Assembly: GCA_035236585.1 (NCBI GenBank)
Contig: CP141127.1
Location: 71,839,495 to 71,903,494 of the forward strand
Length of the DNA stretch: 64,000 nucleotides
Source: Warburgia ugandensis
Taxonomy: Eukaryota > Streptophyta > Magnoliopsida > Canellales > Canellaceae
Direction of reading: 5' to 3'
Part shown: in pieces, positions 1 through 13,200 of the stretch
Layout of the letters: every line of letters begins with the position of its first letter
Position numbering within the stretch: position 1 is the first letter of the stretch
Program-made: the position numbers and the translations under genes
The notes under the pieces: generated by a model
What the model saw: only the letters and a program-made list of their open reading frames with translations
Databases searched by the model: none
What the model was told of the DNA's origin: nothing

Positions 1-325
1 AAAGTAAACACTTAAGGGAAAGGAACGCTTGTGACAAAAGACACCCAGACTAAGTGCAAGTAAGTAAACCCCTAACTTATCTTTCAATGTTACTTGATTG
101 TAGTTACTCTCTATACCGAAATTTGTGACTAACACTTTCTTGGGAATAGATTCAATTTAAAATTATGCCATGACTAGATAATTTGAAAATGTGTTTTGAC
201 ACTCGGGGTTTTTATGAAAGATTATTTTCCAAAACGAAAAAGATTTTCATGCATTTCATATTTATAAAACAAGAGATCTCGCCTTTTTATCAAATTTGCA
301 TCATATAAAAACCTGGGTCGTCACA
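1..325 (-). repeat. End of a minus-strand long LTR, truncated by the window edge
   Basis: AT-rich DNA ending in GGGTCGTCACA, so on the minus strand an LTR begins TGTGACGACCCAGG at 325. The same start motif begins the plus-strand LTRs at 2447 (TGTGGCGACCC) and 59005 (TGTGACGACCC). Immediately after 325 the sequence joins the interior of the LTR copy at 326-2446, which lacks its left part, so this is an insertion into that copy. No coding potential is seen. Confidence 0.6.
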
Positions 326-2446
326 CTACTGGAGTGGTAATAGATCTTATCTTCTATAAGTTTCCTATGAGCTCTTTTACCCTAAGTCCATTTTCTACTT
401 GATTATAAGTTAAGTCCATGAACATTAATCATGTCATTTATGGATTTATTATTCTCCTAAATGGGCTAAGGAGATGGTGACAAATTCCATTCCTTATCTT
501 ATACTAATTAATGTAGCCCTTATTATGATTAATTTCATGTCATCCATAATTTATAAGTGTTTATGAAAGTAAATCTATATTTTGATTAATCAAATAATTA
601 ATTTTTTTTGTAATTTTTCATGTAATTTTCACATATTTACTTAACATAAACATAAAATCATAAAATTAATCTACTTAGTAAATCTACTAATAAATCAAAG
701 ACAATTAAACCATAAATTGACAATTTAGATTAAAAAATTTCATATTATAAGTTTTCGTCATGATCCAACCATCATATCTAACCTTTCGTTATTAGATATA
801 TGGTCTTTAATAACATTAAGGGTCTAAATCACAATTCTTCATAAATATGTAACATCTAGCCCTTAATTTGATATAATCTCATCATTAGATCATCAGTATG
901 ACTCATCCATAATTTCTAATCATCCTATATGTCACTGATCAAGGAGATTAGTAATAAATTTTGAAATTAATAGAAAGATATAGTACTCAAATAATCATTT
1001 TTATGGGTTTAGTAGATTATACTCATCAAGAGGAATTCAATGGTCCTTTTCGATATCAATTTGGAGCTAAATTGAGTTCAGAATCACAATTTTAAGATTT
1101 CAATTCAAAATTTCAACAGTCCAGATCACTTCTGGATGATGAGGAAGCAAGAAAATAGAGCAGCCCGCGTCTCCATCTCTGGGATGTAGGCGGCATCTGT
1201 TTCTTCCTCGACCACGTTGAATGCAGGGTGCATGCACGAAGACGCTCCCACAGGGAACATCTCTGCGTTGTGTTCCCATCATGCGTCTTCTATGCATGTT
1301 GTCCATAAATTGTCGAGACAGTCCAAATCTGGACCATCAAATTAGAGATCTCCATATCATCATGAAATTGAAAAACACAAATGATTGTGATCACTTTTCT
1401 AGGGTTTTTGAGCCCTTCTAAATCCATTGGAAGGCTCAAAATTTTCATTTGAGCCATCTTTGATGGAGTTCTAGGGTTAAGTCACTTGTACTGGTTTCAC
1501 TGGTGAATCTCACTGGAAAAACCAGTCCGGTGATGTTAAAACCTTAAATTAACAAAGGGGAAATGAAGATTAGGAAGAGGGCCACCTACCTGGAATGTCC
1601 ATAAGAGAGAAAAATGACCAAAAAATAAGAAATCCATGCTAGAGAATAAAGTTGCTAGAGTTACTATTTTTCGGTGAAAATGTCGATGAATAAGTCACTG
1701 ATCTTCGCAAAATCATAGGGCTTTTGTAGAGTAAGATTCCTAGAGCTTTTTAACAGATTAGATCTTGATTTTATCTATCTAAAATGAACATCTAATTCAA
1801 CAACAATACCAAGGTGAAAACCAAGGTTTGTTGGGGACGATGTGCCACTGGAAGGGCCAGAATATTCTACCCGGTGCATCTGGGGACGCACTTCCAGTTA
1901 AAGAGAGAGGAGAGAGAAAAATAGGAGGAAAATAGGGAAGGAAAGGGATTTTGGAGCTGGAGTCAGGAGGGAAGTTAGGGAATTTGGGGAAGAATTTTAT
2001 GAACATTTAGGATGAAATTTTTAGACTATTTATAGGCAAATTTTGGAATTTTTAAATATTTTATTATTTTATTATAAATTCCACTTTGAATTATTTAAAT
2101 GGGGAGTGGAAATTCCACTACCACCACTCTTAGTTGAGTGTTAACTTGTATCATTGCTTACCTCAGTCCTTACCTAACTTTGTGGACCCACAATAAAGTG
2201 AAATTCCTATTTTACCCTTTTAATTACAAAAATAGAGAAAAATAGGAATTTTTCATCTGAACTTCGTTTTTAACATACTTATAGTCGTTGGACTCGATTT
2301 TTTTAGTACATTCCAAATATTTAGGTTTCAAATTATTATTCTATTTCAATAAAAATTTAATTTATGATAACCTAATATTCGAGCCCAATTTTTCTAATAT
2401 TTTTAACTTTTATTAATTGTTCAATTACAAAATTGGGGTTATTACA
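326..2446 (+). repeat. 3' part of a long LTR (copy A)
   Basis: This stretch is a diverged duplicate of 8124-10264. Both begin with a CACTGGAGTGG-type block (CTACTGGAGTGG here), share the block around CTCCTAAATGGGCTAAG, and end in GGGGTTATTACA. The terminal GGGGTTATTACA is the LTR 3' end. Its last five bases, TTACA, are the target duplication of the next element. No gene is present; the short open frames are not supported by any recognisable domain. Confidence 0.7.
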
Positions 2447-3700
2447 TGTGGCGACCCAAGTTTTTCAAACACTTTTTCATGTTTATTTTCAAAAGGTGGC
2501 TAGTCAAATTTGTAAAAAATTTAAAAATTCAAACAGTAAAAACAGTTTCTTTGAAATTCTTTTCTAAAAACCCAAATATCACTTTTCACACTCATCTATA
2601 TATACATATTTTGTATATAACATATTTTTTTACTGAAATATTCAATAGAAATTCATTTATTAAAAATAGTAGGATCGATCCATTTGTTCACATACACAGC
2701 CCCTTTATTACATATGATGTCCAAAGTACATAAATCCACATTACAATACAAACTTTTCATAATTGTATATAACCTTGATCAATAGCACAGTTGTCGTATT
2801 CCCCTATCGTATCCATCCATTCCTTTCTATCTGTATCTAAAATATTATAAATATTCAAACATTTACAATATCTCAGCAAGATATGCTTGGCGAGGGATTT
2901 AAAAAGTATATGGAATTTACAACACAATATATAATTCAATAAATCTTTCATAAATCCAATATTTATATCCACCATATTCCATATAAATTGAGTAATTCAA
3001 TTTCCTTGAACCATAGTATGAATGATAATTCTATCATATAGTTCCTCATGTAAAATCTTCTATGCGTATTCTCCAACAACTCACAATAATACCTTATATA
3101 TATAAACGATTAAAACTATGAAAAATAGTTAATATCTTCAATAATAATATCATAATATTCATACCGAGGCTACACTGGGTTGAATAATCATCCAGTCTCT
3201 GTTGGAAAATATCCCTTCATGGGAAATCTCAATGATGAGCATTTACCAGGCATTTCATAATATCATTTCATAAGACATCTCATAATGCCATGCATCATAA
3301 TCCAAAAATATACGAAGGACTACTATGCTATAGTTCAACCCATAATAGTGCACCTGGATAACTGCCAATTCACTCCATTGATAATTATGTCATTGCCCAC
3401 ATGGGGGAGACATGACTTTCATAGTGGGGCTTTCCTATAATTGCCCCACCCTAATTTTAGCCTCCCTTAGGGCATGATATACATCACATCATTAGTTTTT
3501 CGAGAGCGGGTGCCAGACCCTACAACCCTCCTAGCATAGTATCCCTAGGCCTTATGCCTATTGAAAACAAAATTCACAGGCTTCAATGCTTGTATGGAAA
3601 GTAATAGAAAAATTAGCAGACGATTTGTCTGTTTATAAAAACCTGTTTCACCATCCTCATATTTTGATATACTTATACCGAGGATATAATCTCACATATA

Positions 3701-3945
3701 AGTTTAGGGATAATCATTAATAAAAATGATATCAATGTTCATTAATTAAGTTTAGGGATAATCATTTAATGTAAATGATGTCCTCATTCATTAACTCAGT
3801 CTTCTCATATTAAGTTTAGGAATAATCATTTAAGATAAATGATACCCAATTTGCTTAATTTTGCTATTCATATATAATGTAATTTCATATCTAAGTGTAG
3901 GGATAACCATTCATATAAATGGTACTCAAGTATTTATTATGTATT
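3701..3945 (+). repeat. Degenerate direct repeat with internal palindrome, four copies
   Basis: Copies of AAGTTTAGGGATAATCATT or close variants start at 3701, 3749, 3813 and 3894. In each, ATCATT is followed within about 15 bases by AATGAT or AATGGT, so each unit can fold into a small hairpin. Spacing is irregular (48, 64 and 81 bases). Confidence 0.6.
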
Positions 3946-3978
3946 TAACCTAATTTAGACAATTTAACTATAACACAT

Positions 3979-6900
3979 TGTAATATCCTTAATTTTTAAG
4001 ATAAAAATAGGAAATTATTAAATAAATTAAAATAAAAATTTATGGATGAAATTATTTCCTGAAAATATAATAATTAGAAAGTGCTCGTCGATACGAATCC
4101 AACGCCACCAAGAACGCGAGAAACGGAGCTCAAACGAGGGAGTTATGAGCCGTCAAAGTTGTAAGGGCAAAATGGTCTTTTGACAGAAACGTGTTACACA
4201 GGGGTCCAAATTGATAACGGCACCCCTGTCTACACACGTCTCTACCAGTCCGGCGAAATCGCCGGAGAGACGTGGGAAGAGCCGTGTGGGGAAGAGTTTC
4301 TCTTCCCTAAGACTCTAAAACCCTATATCTATGCTCCTCTAGGAGCCAAAACGCTCCACTTTGAGCGTTTTCCATGAATGATACGCAAAACCCTAGATCT
4401 GTAAAAACTTGAATTTTCCGGCGAGTGGAGCCCCGGCAACACGAGCAACTCCGGCCAGGTGCAAGGTAAGCCTCAAAACCTATGTTTTTCTGTATTTATT
4501 AATTAGGAAATTAATTAGGAAAACGTTTAAAAATTTTGGAAAAAATCAGATTTTTAGGAACTTTGTGCACGCTACTGTTGGAGTGTGATTTCACGGATCA
4601 AACCTTGTCCGTTTGAAAATCGCACCGTCCAACTAGTGCACAAGAGACCCAAGAGCATACCCTTTAAATTTGGGAGTGATCCAACGGTGGAATTGCCCAG
4701 AAAACTCAAAAACCAGTACCTAGGGAGGTTTTTAGGAACTTGGGAAAAATCGTTTAAAAACCATGGTTTTTTAGAAAATTAGTGCAAAAGGAGGGCATAA
4801 ATGGTCTAGAGAGAATTCTGAAGAAAATGGAGCAAAAATCACGCAAAACGGAGCTCTGTAGCTCCGCTGGAGGCGACCGGAATCCGGTCGTCTTCTCCGG
4901 CGTCGTCAACGGCGTCGGCGCCTGGCGCTGACGCCAAGACGCACTCAGAGACGCAGCCAGGACGACGTCACATGACGTCGTCACCGCACGCGTGCGCGGC
5001 GCCGCGCACGTGCGGAGCGTGCGTTGTTTGGCTGTCGCGGTGGGGCCGGGAAGTGGCGCATCCTGACGACCATGACGCACTTGCGCGCGTGCGTCACGGT
5101 GCCGAAGACGCGCGGCGCGCGTCCCGTGCGGTGTCTGCGACGCCGTGCGTCTTCGTGCGCCCGTGTACGTCGGTGTAAACCGGCGGAAAAGGGTGCCGCC
5201 GGTTTAAACCACCTTATGGTGGTCCGGCAGGCCCCATTTGAGGGTAGTTTTCACTAAAACTTGATTTTTGGGAGCTAGAGAGGTCCAAATCACGATCTGG
5301 AAGAGGCGTTGTGACCGTATTGACGACGCGGACCTAGTTTTAACTTAAAAACTTAGAAATGACCACTTTTTATTTAGAAAAATTTTAAAATAGTGATGTG
5401 ACATGTACAGGTGCACTTGAATATACCAATTAAAGGGAGTTATTGGCAAGCTAGTGATCTCACACTGAGGTAGGTGACGACAACTAATGTTTTGCCTTGA
5501 TTTTTAAACCATGTTTAAACATAGCATCATGTGTGATTGTGTTTTAAAATGCAATTATTATTTACCGTGGATTTCATGCTACATTGCGTACAGGATGGTT
5601 ATTCCAAATTGAAATCTTTTACTGAATAAACTTATTTCAAATGCTTTTACAAGTATGATGTTAATTTGTTATGCTTACTTAGAGACTTATTTCTTATTAT
5701 ATATATAGAAAATGCATGGATTTACATGGAAATGAGAATAGAGGCTTATTAGCTGGTCCTTTGATAAGCTAACCCCAGGATGAGGGGCATGTCTTGGGGA
5801 TTGCAAGCTATAAGTGCTCTTGAGTTTTAGCATATACACATGATTTCCGTGTTTTATATTTGATGACGGGTGCTCTCACCCGGTGGGCGTCATGCTAGGA
5901 GGGATAGGGCCGGCCACCCACCTTCCGAGATTATGATGTGATGAGTTTGTGATATGATAGACACCTGCCCATAGATGGCATTCGGTAGGGGTTTGGTAAC
6001 ATGGATAGTCCACACTACCGGTCTGAGCCTTTCCATGGGGACAGACGCTAAGTCTCCCGTTATGGTGTCGACGGGGAGCGGCGGTGGTTGATACCCATGG
6101 AGGGTTGCCACTGCAGCATGATGGCCCATATTCTTATTATGTGTGCATGCATGATGAGCATGGTTATGGATGGTATGCCTGGGTGTGACGACACTCAGAG
6201 GTTGACTATGTGTACTCCTGATCAGGGATGTTAGTGCGATGTGGTGGGACCCATTACCTTAGGGTGCCCTTATTCTGGATGTATGCTCCATTTTATTGAT
6301 TCATGTCATGTTTTAACTCCGTGAATTTCATGTTTTAGCATATGGAATAAATTGGCATTTATTGAACATGGCATTATGATATCACTATCTTCATAAATGT
6401 TAGATTTTTCATCAGTATTGTTCATTATTTCTTGCATTTATTACATTAATTGTCTATGTACCTACACAAGCGATAGCTTGCTGAGGCATTGCTTTGTTTT
6501 GCAATGCCTTAGATCTCGAGCGCGATAACAGGAAAGGCAAGGCTGTTGATAAACCTTGAGAGCTGCTGAAGACTAGTTTCCCTATAGTTTTAGACAGTAA
6601 TGTGAGTCATTAGAGTGGATTATCATTTGAATTTCATTATGGACTGCATATTTTATATTGGGATGTGATTTAGATCTTTGGACATATGTTGGACATTTAT
6701 GTGGGATGTTATGATGGATAGACCCTGGGCCATATTATTATTGTCTTTTGGACGTTTATTTGATTTAAAATAAAGGCGCCTATTTATTTGACGTTGATTT
6801 ATACGCGGATTATTTATTTATGTTTAAATTACATGTACGCCATTTTGTGAAAGGAAAATTAACACCCGGAGTTTTTAAGATAGGTTTAGTAAAATGTTAA

Positions 6901-6993
6901 ATAAATCTTTTCTCATGGGATCCCAAATGCTCTTATTTAAAATGCCATTATAAAAAAAAAAAAAAAATTGTCTTAAAAATCCGGGGTGTTACA
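3979..6993 (-). mobile_element. Solo LTR with perfect CACAT target duplication
   Basis: The element runs from TGTAATATCC to GGGGTGTTACA and is flanked by CACAT at 3974-3978 and 6994-6998. At 3015 bp with no gag or pol domain, it is a solo LTR. I place it on the minus strand because the conserved block near 5880 (GGGATAGGGCCGGCCACCC) is the reverse of the block in the host LTR. Its two ends are imperfect inverted repeats of each other over about 30 bases, unusually long for an LTR. It contains a strongly GC/CpG-rich stretch at 4860-5200. The short ORFs there (for example 4754-5080 on the minus strand) follow composition and have no recognisable domain. Confidence 0.75.
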
Positions 6994-7199
6994 CACATAC
7001 TCATCAAATAGTAATCACATAATTCTAAGAATGATATCATTCTCATTAAGTCATTAAACATTTAGTAATTAAATTCTACAATTTTATGCACATTCCAATT
7101 GACAACTAATTTCATAAGATCATGTTTATTACATAGATCTTGGACATTAATAAAATGCATTCTTAAGGTTCCACCTACCTCAAATGTGGTAATCCCACT

Positions 7200-7860
7200 T
7201 CTTAAGATCTTTCATGATCTTGATCGACGTATGTAATCTGTCAATTCATACATACTGTCATTATCTATCATAATTTTAGATAATCTTGTATTTATCTTTC
7301 TTTGATTATATCCATCTTCTTTCAGGATTTGTTTGATCTTTTCATTCTTGTTCCTTAATTAATATTAAGGATCTAGATCTCCTTGTATTCTTTCATGTAT
7401 CTCTTTTAGATAGTGTTTCTAACTATTGATGTTATAAATCTGACAGTTAGATTAACTTCTAATCTATCAAATCTAAGTATTTTCTAATCCTACATCTTAT
7501 TGATTTTGATTTTTATAGATTCCTTTGATCTTTTTTATATATCAATAGTTCATAGTTGTTGATCAAGATCAAGCATTTAAATCCTCTATCTTCTATCTTC
7601 TAGTTTCTATTGATCTCTTTTGATCTAAGCTTGATCTTTTGATCACCCCTTAAGATGATGATCTAGATCTCTTTTCCTTGAATCATATTGATCAAGGGTT
7701 TAGATCATCTACCTATTGATCTACATTGATCTATAATCTATATCATAATTCAAGAACATTATGTAAATTGATGATTCTTTCTTTTATTGTTCTTGATCAT
7801 TCAAGATCTCATAATTGATCTTGTTTGATCATAAATATCTTACTTAAGGTTTAATTTGAT
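7200..7860. repeat. GATC-rich low-complexity stretch inside LTR
   Basis: The words TTGATC and GATCT recur at very high density across this AT-rich part of the long LTR, with no fixed period. No gene is visible. Confidence 0.45.
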
Positions 7861-10269
7861 TTGGTAATTTTCTAACCTTTTATGTTCTTATTATTAATGC
7901 TCAACCAGTTATTGTTTTATTGGTTGAAGTGATTTATTTCTTCCTAATTCGAGACTACTCCTTCTTATGTCAGATTTGACTAATGTTTACTAGTTAAAGT
8001 CTGCTTAAAAAGTGGTTAATACAATCCTCATGTAACGAGGTGTTTATACCTCAACAAACGTCAATGAAAGCGGACGGAAGATTACTTGGATCTTGTATAC
8101 CCCCTATAACCATGATGTTTAGAGTCCACTGGAGTGGCACTAGATCAACTTTCTACAAGGTTCATGTGAGCTTTTTACCATATGTCCCTTTTCTACTTGA
8201 TTTTAACTTAAGTCCATGACCACAGATAATGTCATTCATGGATGTTTATTATTCTCCTAAATGGGCTAAGAAAATGGTGATGAATTCCATTGCTTATCTT
8301 TTACTAATTACAGTAGCCCTTACTAGGAAAGTTCATGTCATTCATGTATTGTAGGTGTCCATGAAAGTAAATCTAGATTTCAAATGATTATATCTTTGAT
8401 GATTTTTCATATAATTTTTCATATTTACTTATCATGAACATTAAATCACAAAAATAAATCTAATCAAGTAAATCTTCTATTAATCAAAGATAATTAAACT
8501 AAAATTTAACAATTCAAATGATAATTAAGCATATCACAAATGTCTATCATGATCCAATGATCAGATCTAATCTTCCTTTATTAGATCTATGATTTTGATC
8601 ACATTAAGGGTCTAAATCCCAATCCCTCACATATCAGCCTCATATGACCCTTAATTTCTTGATATCTCATCATTAATTCATTAATACTTCTCATCCATAA
8701 GGTCTAATCATCCTAGATCTTACTGATCAAGGAGATTAGTAATAGATTTTATAATTATTAGAGAGTTATAGTGCTTAAATCCTCATTTTTATGGGTTCAA
8801 TAGATTCTACTCATGAAGAGGATTTCAGTGGTTCTTTTTTTTTATCTCAATTTGGACTTAAAATGAGTTCTGAATTGAATTTTCAAGTTCCAAAGCAATT
8901 TTAATGGTCCATATCTGATATGGACATTGAGAGCGCGAAAAAACAAGGTGGGCCATGTCTCCTTCTCCAAGACGTAGGTGGCATTATGTGTTTCCGCGAT
9001 CGCATCGTAGATGTCGCGCACGAGCGGTAATGTGCGAAGGCACACCTAGAGAGTGCATCTTATTGTACGTTCTGCTGCTACGTTCTAGGACCAAATCGTC
9101 AGAGATCTGTTGAGATTGTCTGATATGGACTGTTAGATCAACCATCTCTAGATCATCCTCAAATTGAAGATGTTAAACAACTATGATCACTTTTCTAGGG
9201 TTTTGGGCCCTCCTGAATCAATTTGATGGCTCAAATTTCTCATCTGAGTCGTCCTTGATGGAGTTTCACACCATGTTCATTGGTACTAGTTTCACTGAAA
9301 AACCATGCTAGAAAACCCAGTCCAATGGCGTTTTATTGTTAAAAATTGAGGGAAAATGAAGAAGGGAGAGTGATGGCCTACCTGGGAATGTTCAGAAGAG
9401 AGAAGATGGCTAGAAATAGAGAGAAATCCTACCAGAGAGATAATTGTGCCAAAGAAGTCATACAGGGGAAATTTTCTAATTTTTACACTAGTGGATCGTC
9501 CAATAAACTTAGGGCAAATATAGCTTGAGTTATTCTAGAGATAATCATCAATTTGGATCTTCTTCATGAAGTCTTAAATTTCATGGCTAATTGATTTTTT
9601 CAGTACTAGGGTTTCCACTGTTTCTACCAGGGACAACATGTCTTTGGACGTGCCTCGACTCCAGACCGGGTGCGCTTGGGGACGCGCCTCTAGTGAAGAG
9701 AGAGAGGAGAGATAAAGAGGATAAAGAAAGAAGAAAAAGAGGGAGGGGGGGGGAGGGCTGAAATCACAGACCAAGCTATGGGACTTCGTGTAGAATTAAA
9801 TAAAAAAATTTGAAACACTTTTTGGCTTATTTATAGGAAGTTTTTGAAATTTTCAATTATTTTCATATTTTAATTTAATTCCACTCAAAATTATTAAAAT
9901 GAGGAGTGGAAATTCCACTACCTAAACTTAGTGCTAAATGTTGGCTGATGCTTGACTTGCATCATTGCTGACCTTAGTATTTACCTAACTTTTGTATGTC
10001 CCACTAAAAATTAAAATTACCATTTTGCCCTTTTAATTCAAAAATAAAAATAATGCGAATTTTTCACCCGAACTCTAAATTTAGCATACTTAAATCATTT
10101 GACTCTATTTTTTTAGTACATTGCAAATATTCATGTATTAATTCTTGATTCCATTTATATAAAAATAGTTTTTCTCATAACTTCAATTTTGAGTTTCGTT
10201 TTCAAATTTTCAAATTCTCACTTTTATTAATTCAAATATATACGTAAAAATTGGGGTTATTACATTACA

Positions 10270-13200
10270 ACATTTAGGAGACTTAATCTCCATGCCCAAC
10301 CGTCCAAATCAAATACAATACTCGATAAAAACATATACTCTAATGGTGGATAAGAAATCAAGATATGACAACATTACCCAAGTTCTGTCCATACATAGCC
10401 ATCACATCGAACATGAATACATATCTTTATATCCAGGTCACAAGTAAATCATACTAATGTACAGTCCATAAGTCATTACCAAAGTAAGGTCTGAACAAAC
10501 CTTATAGTTTCTGAAATATCTTCAATACTTTATTAAAAATTGCCATTGCTTTTGATTGCTCTGTCAGCATGTCAAACCTACTGCTACTCTCTATATCTGA
10601 GGCATTACAAACCAAAGAAATGCTTCAACAAGAAATTGCCTGTGTAGGTGACCACATTTAATATCAATTTAAAGCATATATAGTATGACGTATAAAGATC
10701 TGGTTTCTAATAAAGTTTATGGACATGAATCATTCATATAAAAAGTTAAATCATTGGATATCAAGAACAAAATCATGCATGAATAATAAATTAGAATCAC
10801 TTATAGAAAACTGATGAGGATATGGTTTCGCCCATAAATATCAAAATATAATATCCAAATACCACAGTAAGCATAAAAATGAACAATGTATGCTCATGCA
10901 ACTGATAAAGCCAATTTCAATCAAATCCATCATAATAAGACATGAATGCATATCATAAATAACAGAGCTTGCAAGTCAACCACGCCTCTAAAGTGTCACA
11001 CCACACTCTCACATCTGGTCATGAGTACTCATACCAATCCTCTAGGTTTCTCACCTGTAACTTGCACACTATGTAGCTCGCTCAGCCCATAGGCCTGCCC
11101 ACATTTGGCTGCCCATAGAGGCTTTACCTTGAGGATGCGTTGTCACGTTGTGGGTGTATCTCGGTATTACCATCCAGATATATCTGTAACAACATGTGCA
11201 CATATAATAAGTGCATAGATTGCTATGCTGCAGTAGCAACCACTCCAGGGTATAAACCACTATCGGTCATCATTGACACTGAAATGGGAGACTAGTGTCC
11301 ATCGAGGCATGAGAGTTGGTCGGATGTGCGTAGGTGGCCTACCCATGATTACCACAAACTACATGGAGTTTCCCAATATCAGGGTGGTGTCTATAATCTG
11401 TAAACTTAGAGGGCGGGTGGTCAACCCTAATACCCTCCTAGCATAGCATCCATTGGGTAGAAACACCAGTAATAAATCAGTTAAAACACAAATTCAAGTA
11501 TCAAAAATCCATGCATAATCATCATTGATAAAATCAAGTTGATAAGGTATTTTAATGCATTGATAATCATGTATCAAAAATTTGCGTATAACATCCTCAA
11601 ATAATCTAAATCAATGAAGCATACAATATATGAAGAATAGTATATGAATCATGTAAATAAAAAAGATAGTCGGCAACACATGCTAAGTGATAATCTTAGG
11701 AGAATCATAAGGTTGGCATACATATCCATGCATCAAACTGTCCATGTGAATAAGACTATTAAGTGGATAATCATGATTTATAAAATCATAGAATACTAAA
11801 TGTAGTCACTTACCTCAAACGAAGTACCACAAGTATGTACCTCTCAAATTAGTCAGACCCAACTCTAGCATGGCCCATCACAGTTCTATCACCTGGATAC
11901 ATATATCATATCCAGTCATACTTTGAATCTAATTTATCTAACTTGGATTCTTAAATACCTAATATGATATTTTTATATTCTAATATATTGTGTTTAAGAC
12001 AATCCAATGATTCCTAGCCCTAGAATCTCAAGGCGAGGCCCATCCTAATTGGCTTATAATTCAAATCATACTGAATCGGTCCCACTCATAACCATTTAGT
12101 CCTTCTTCTTAATATATCATTACATATTTCAGAGTTACTAAGCTCAGATAATATAAATCTCAGGTAATTTATCATTTAAATCAACTAATCAGCATAATTA
12201 TATGAATATGATATTCAATCTTATCTAATTATAGTCAAATCAACCTATCAAATGATTAAGATAGTAATCTTATCTTGTACAAGTCAATCTAAATAACATC
12301 CAGTTGTTTGCTTGGCCAGATCGTCCACCGATCACCTTAATTGTGCCCGATCTTAGATATCCATGTTGATCTAATCACGATTCTTCACATAATCTTCGTA
12401 GATCAATAACAACTTAGTAATTGTAACCAAATAATCCAATTAAGAATTCTAAACAGTACGGATCATAGAATTTGATCCAATTTCATACTTGGATCTTCAG
12501 TTGATTTCAGCTGTTGATCAAGATAGGCTAAATCATCTCTATAATGTTTTAGATAAAAAATATCTTATATGGATCTTGATCTACACCTCATGAGGATCAT
12601 AATGGATTATTTAGATCTGAAAATAATGTTGGATCATCCTATATCAGATGATCTGAAGTCTGATCAAATTGACGGTTAAGTCTTCCTTGATCAACTAATG
12701 GGAAGATGGTATTGTTCCTTGCGTTGCAAGGATCATGAGGGTTATCTCAGATTGGTCATAATCGAAGATTGAAATTCAATGGTGTAATAGGGCATACTGG
12801 GTCAACTCGGTTCCCTACAACAAGTCGGGAACGAGTTGGCTTGTTAAGTCGACTCACCAGGTGAAAGGGGAAATAGGGGAAGAGGTGGCCTGCGGTGGTT
12901 GTGGCGAGGTTACCATCTGAGCCCGATCTCAAGAGGAAATAGAGGGGAAATGGGTCCTGTCTCGCTGGCCTTCCCATGGCCTGGCTAAGTCGGTGACGGG
13001 AAAATGTAGGGGGAGAAATCAAGCTTGTGGTGGCCTTGCGCACATCAGTGTCATAGTCTGGCTGTGCTATGAAGAACCTTAATTGGGGAGGGAAAAAGTA
13101 GAGGGAGATGGGAGATCCGGTGCTGGTGTCCGGGGTGATTAGTCTCTGCCGATTGCTAGTGAACAGAGCAGGGAAAAACAAGCATATTGCAGCGGGCCTA

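Larger units (their letters stand above)
2447..10264 (+). mobile_element. Solo-LTR-like element with TTACA target duplication, split by a nested LTR
   Basis: The element starts TGTGGCGACCC and ends GGGGTTATTACA (TG...CA). TTACA lies directly before it (2442-2446) and directly after it (10265-10269), a perfect 5-bp target-site duplication. Subtracting the nested element and its duplicated target (3979-6998) leaves about 4.8 kb with no gag or pol, so I call it a solo LTR of the long non-coding kind found in Ty3/gypsy elements. It carries a block near 3500 (GGGTGCCAGACCC ... CTAGCATAGTATCC) that recurs near 11410 and 59925 and, reversed, near 5880. No ORF in it looks real. Confidence 0.7.

Noticed and set aside
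4754..5257. Overlapping GC-rich frames on both strands
   Set aside because: Inside the solo LTR at 3979-6993; frames are open because of GC content.
5890..6129. 79-codon minus-strand frame
   Set aside because: Coincides with the conserved non-coding LTR block near 5880-6120.
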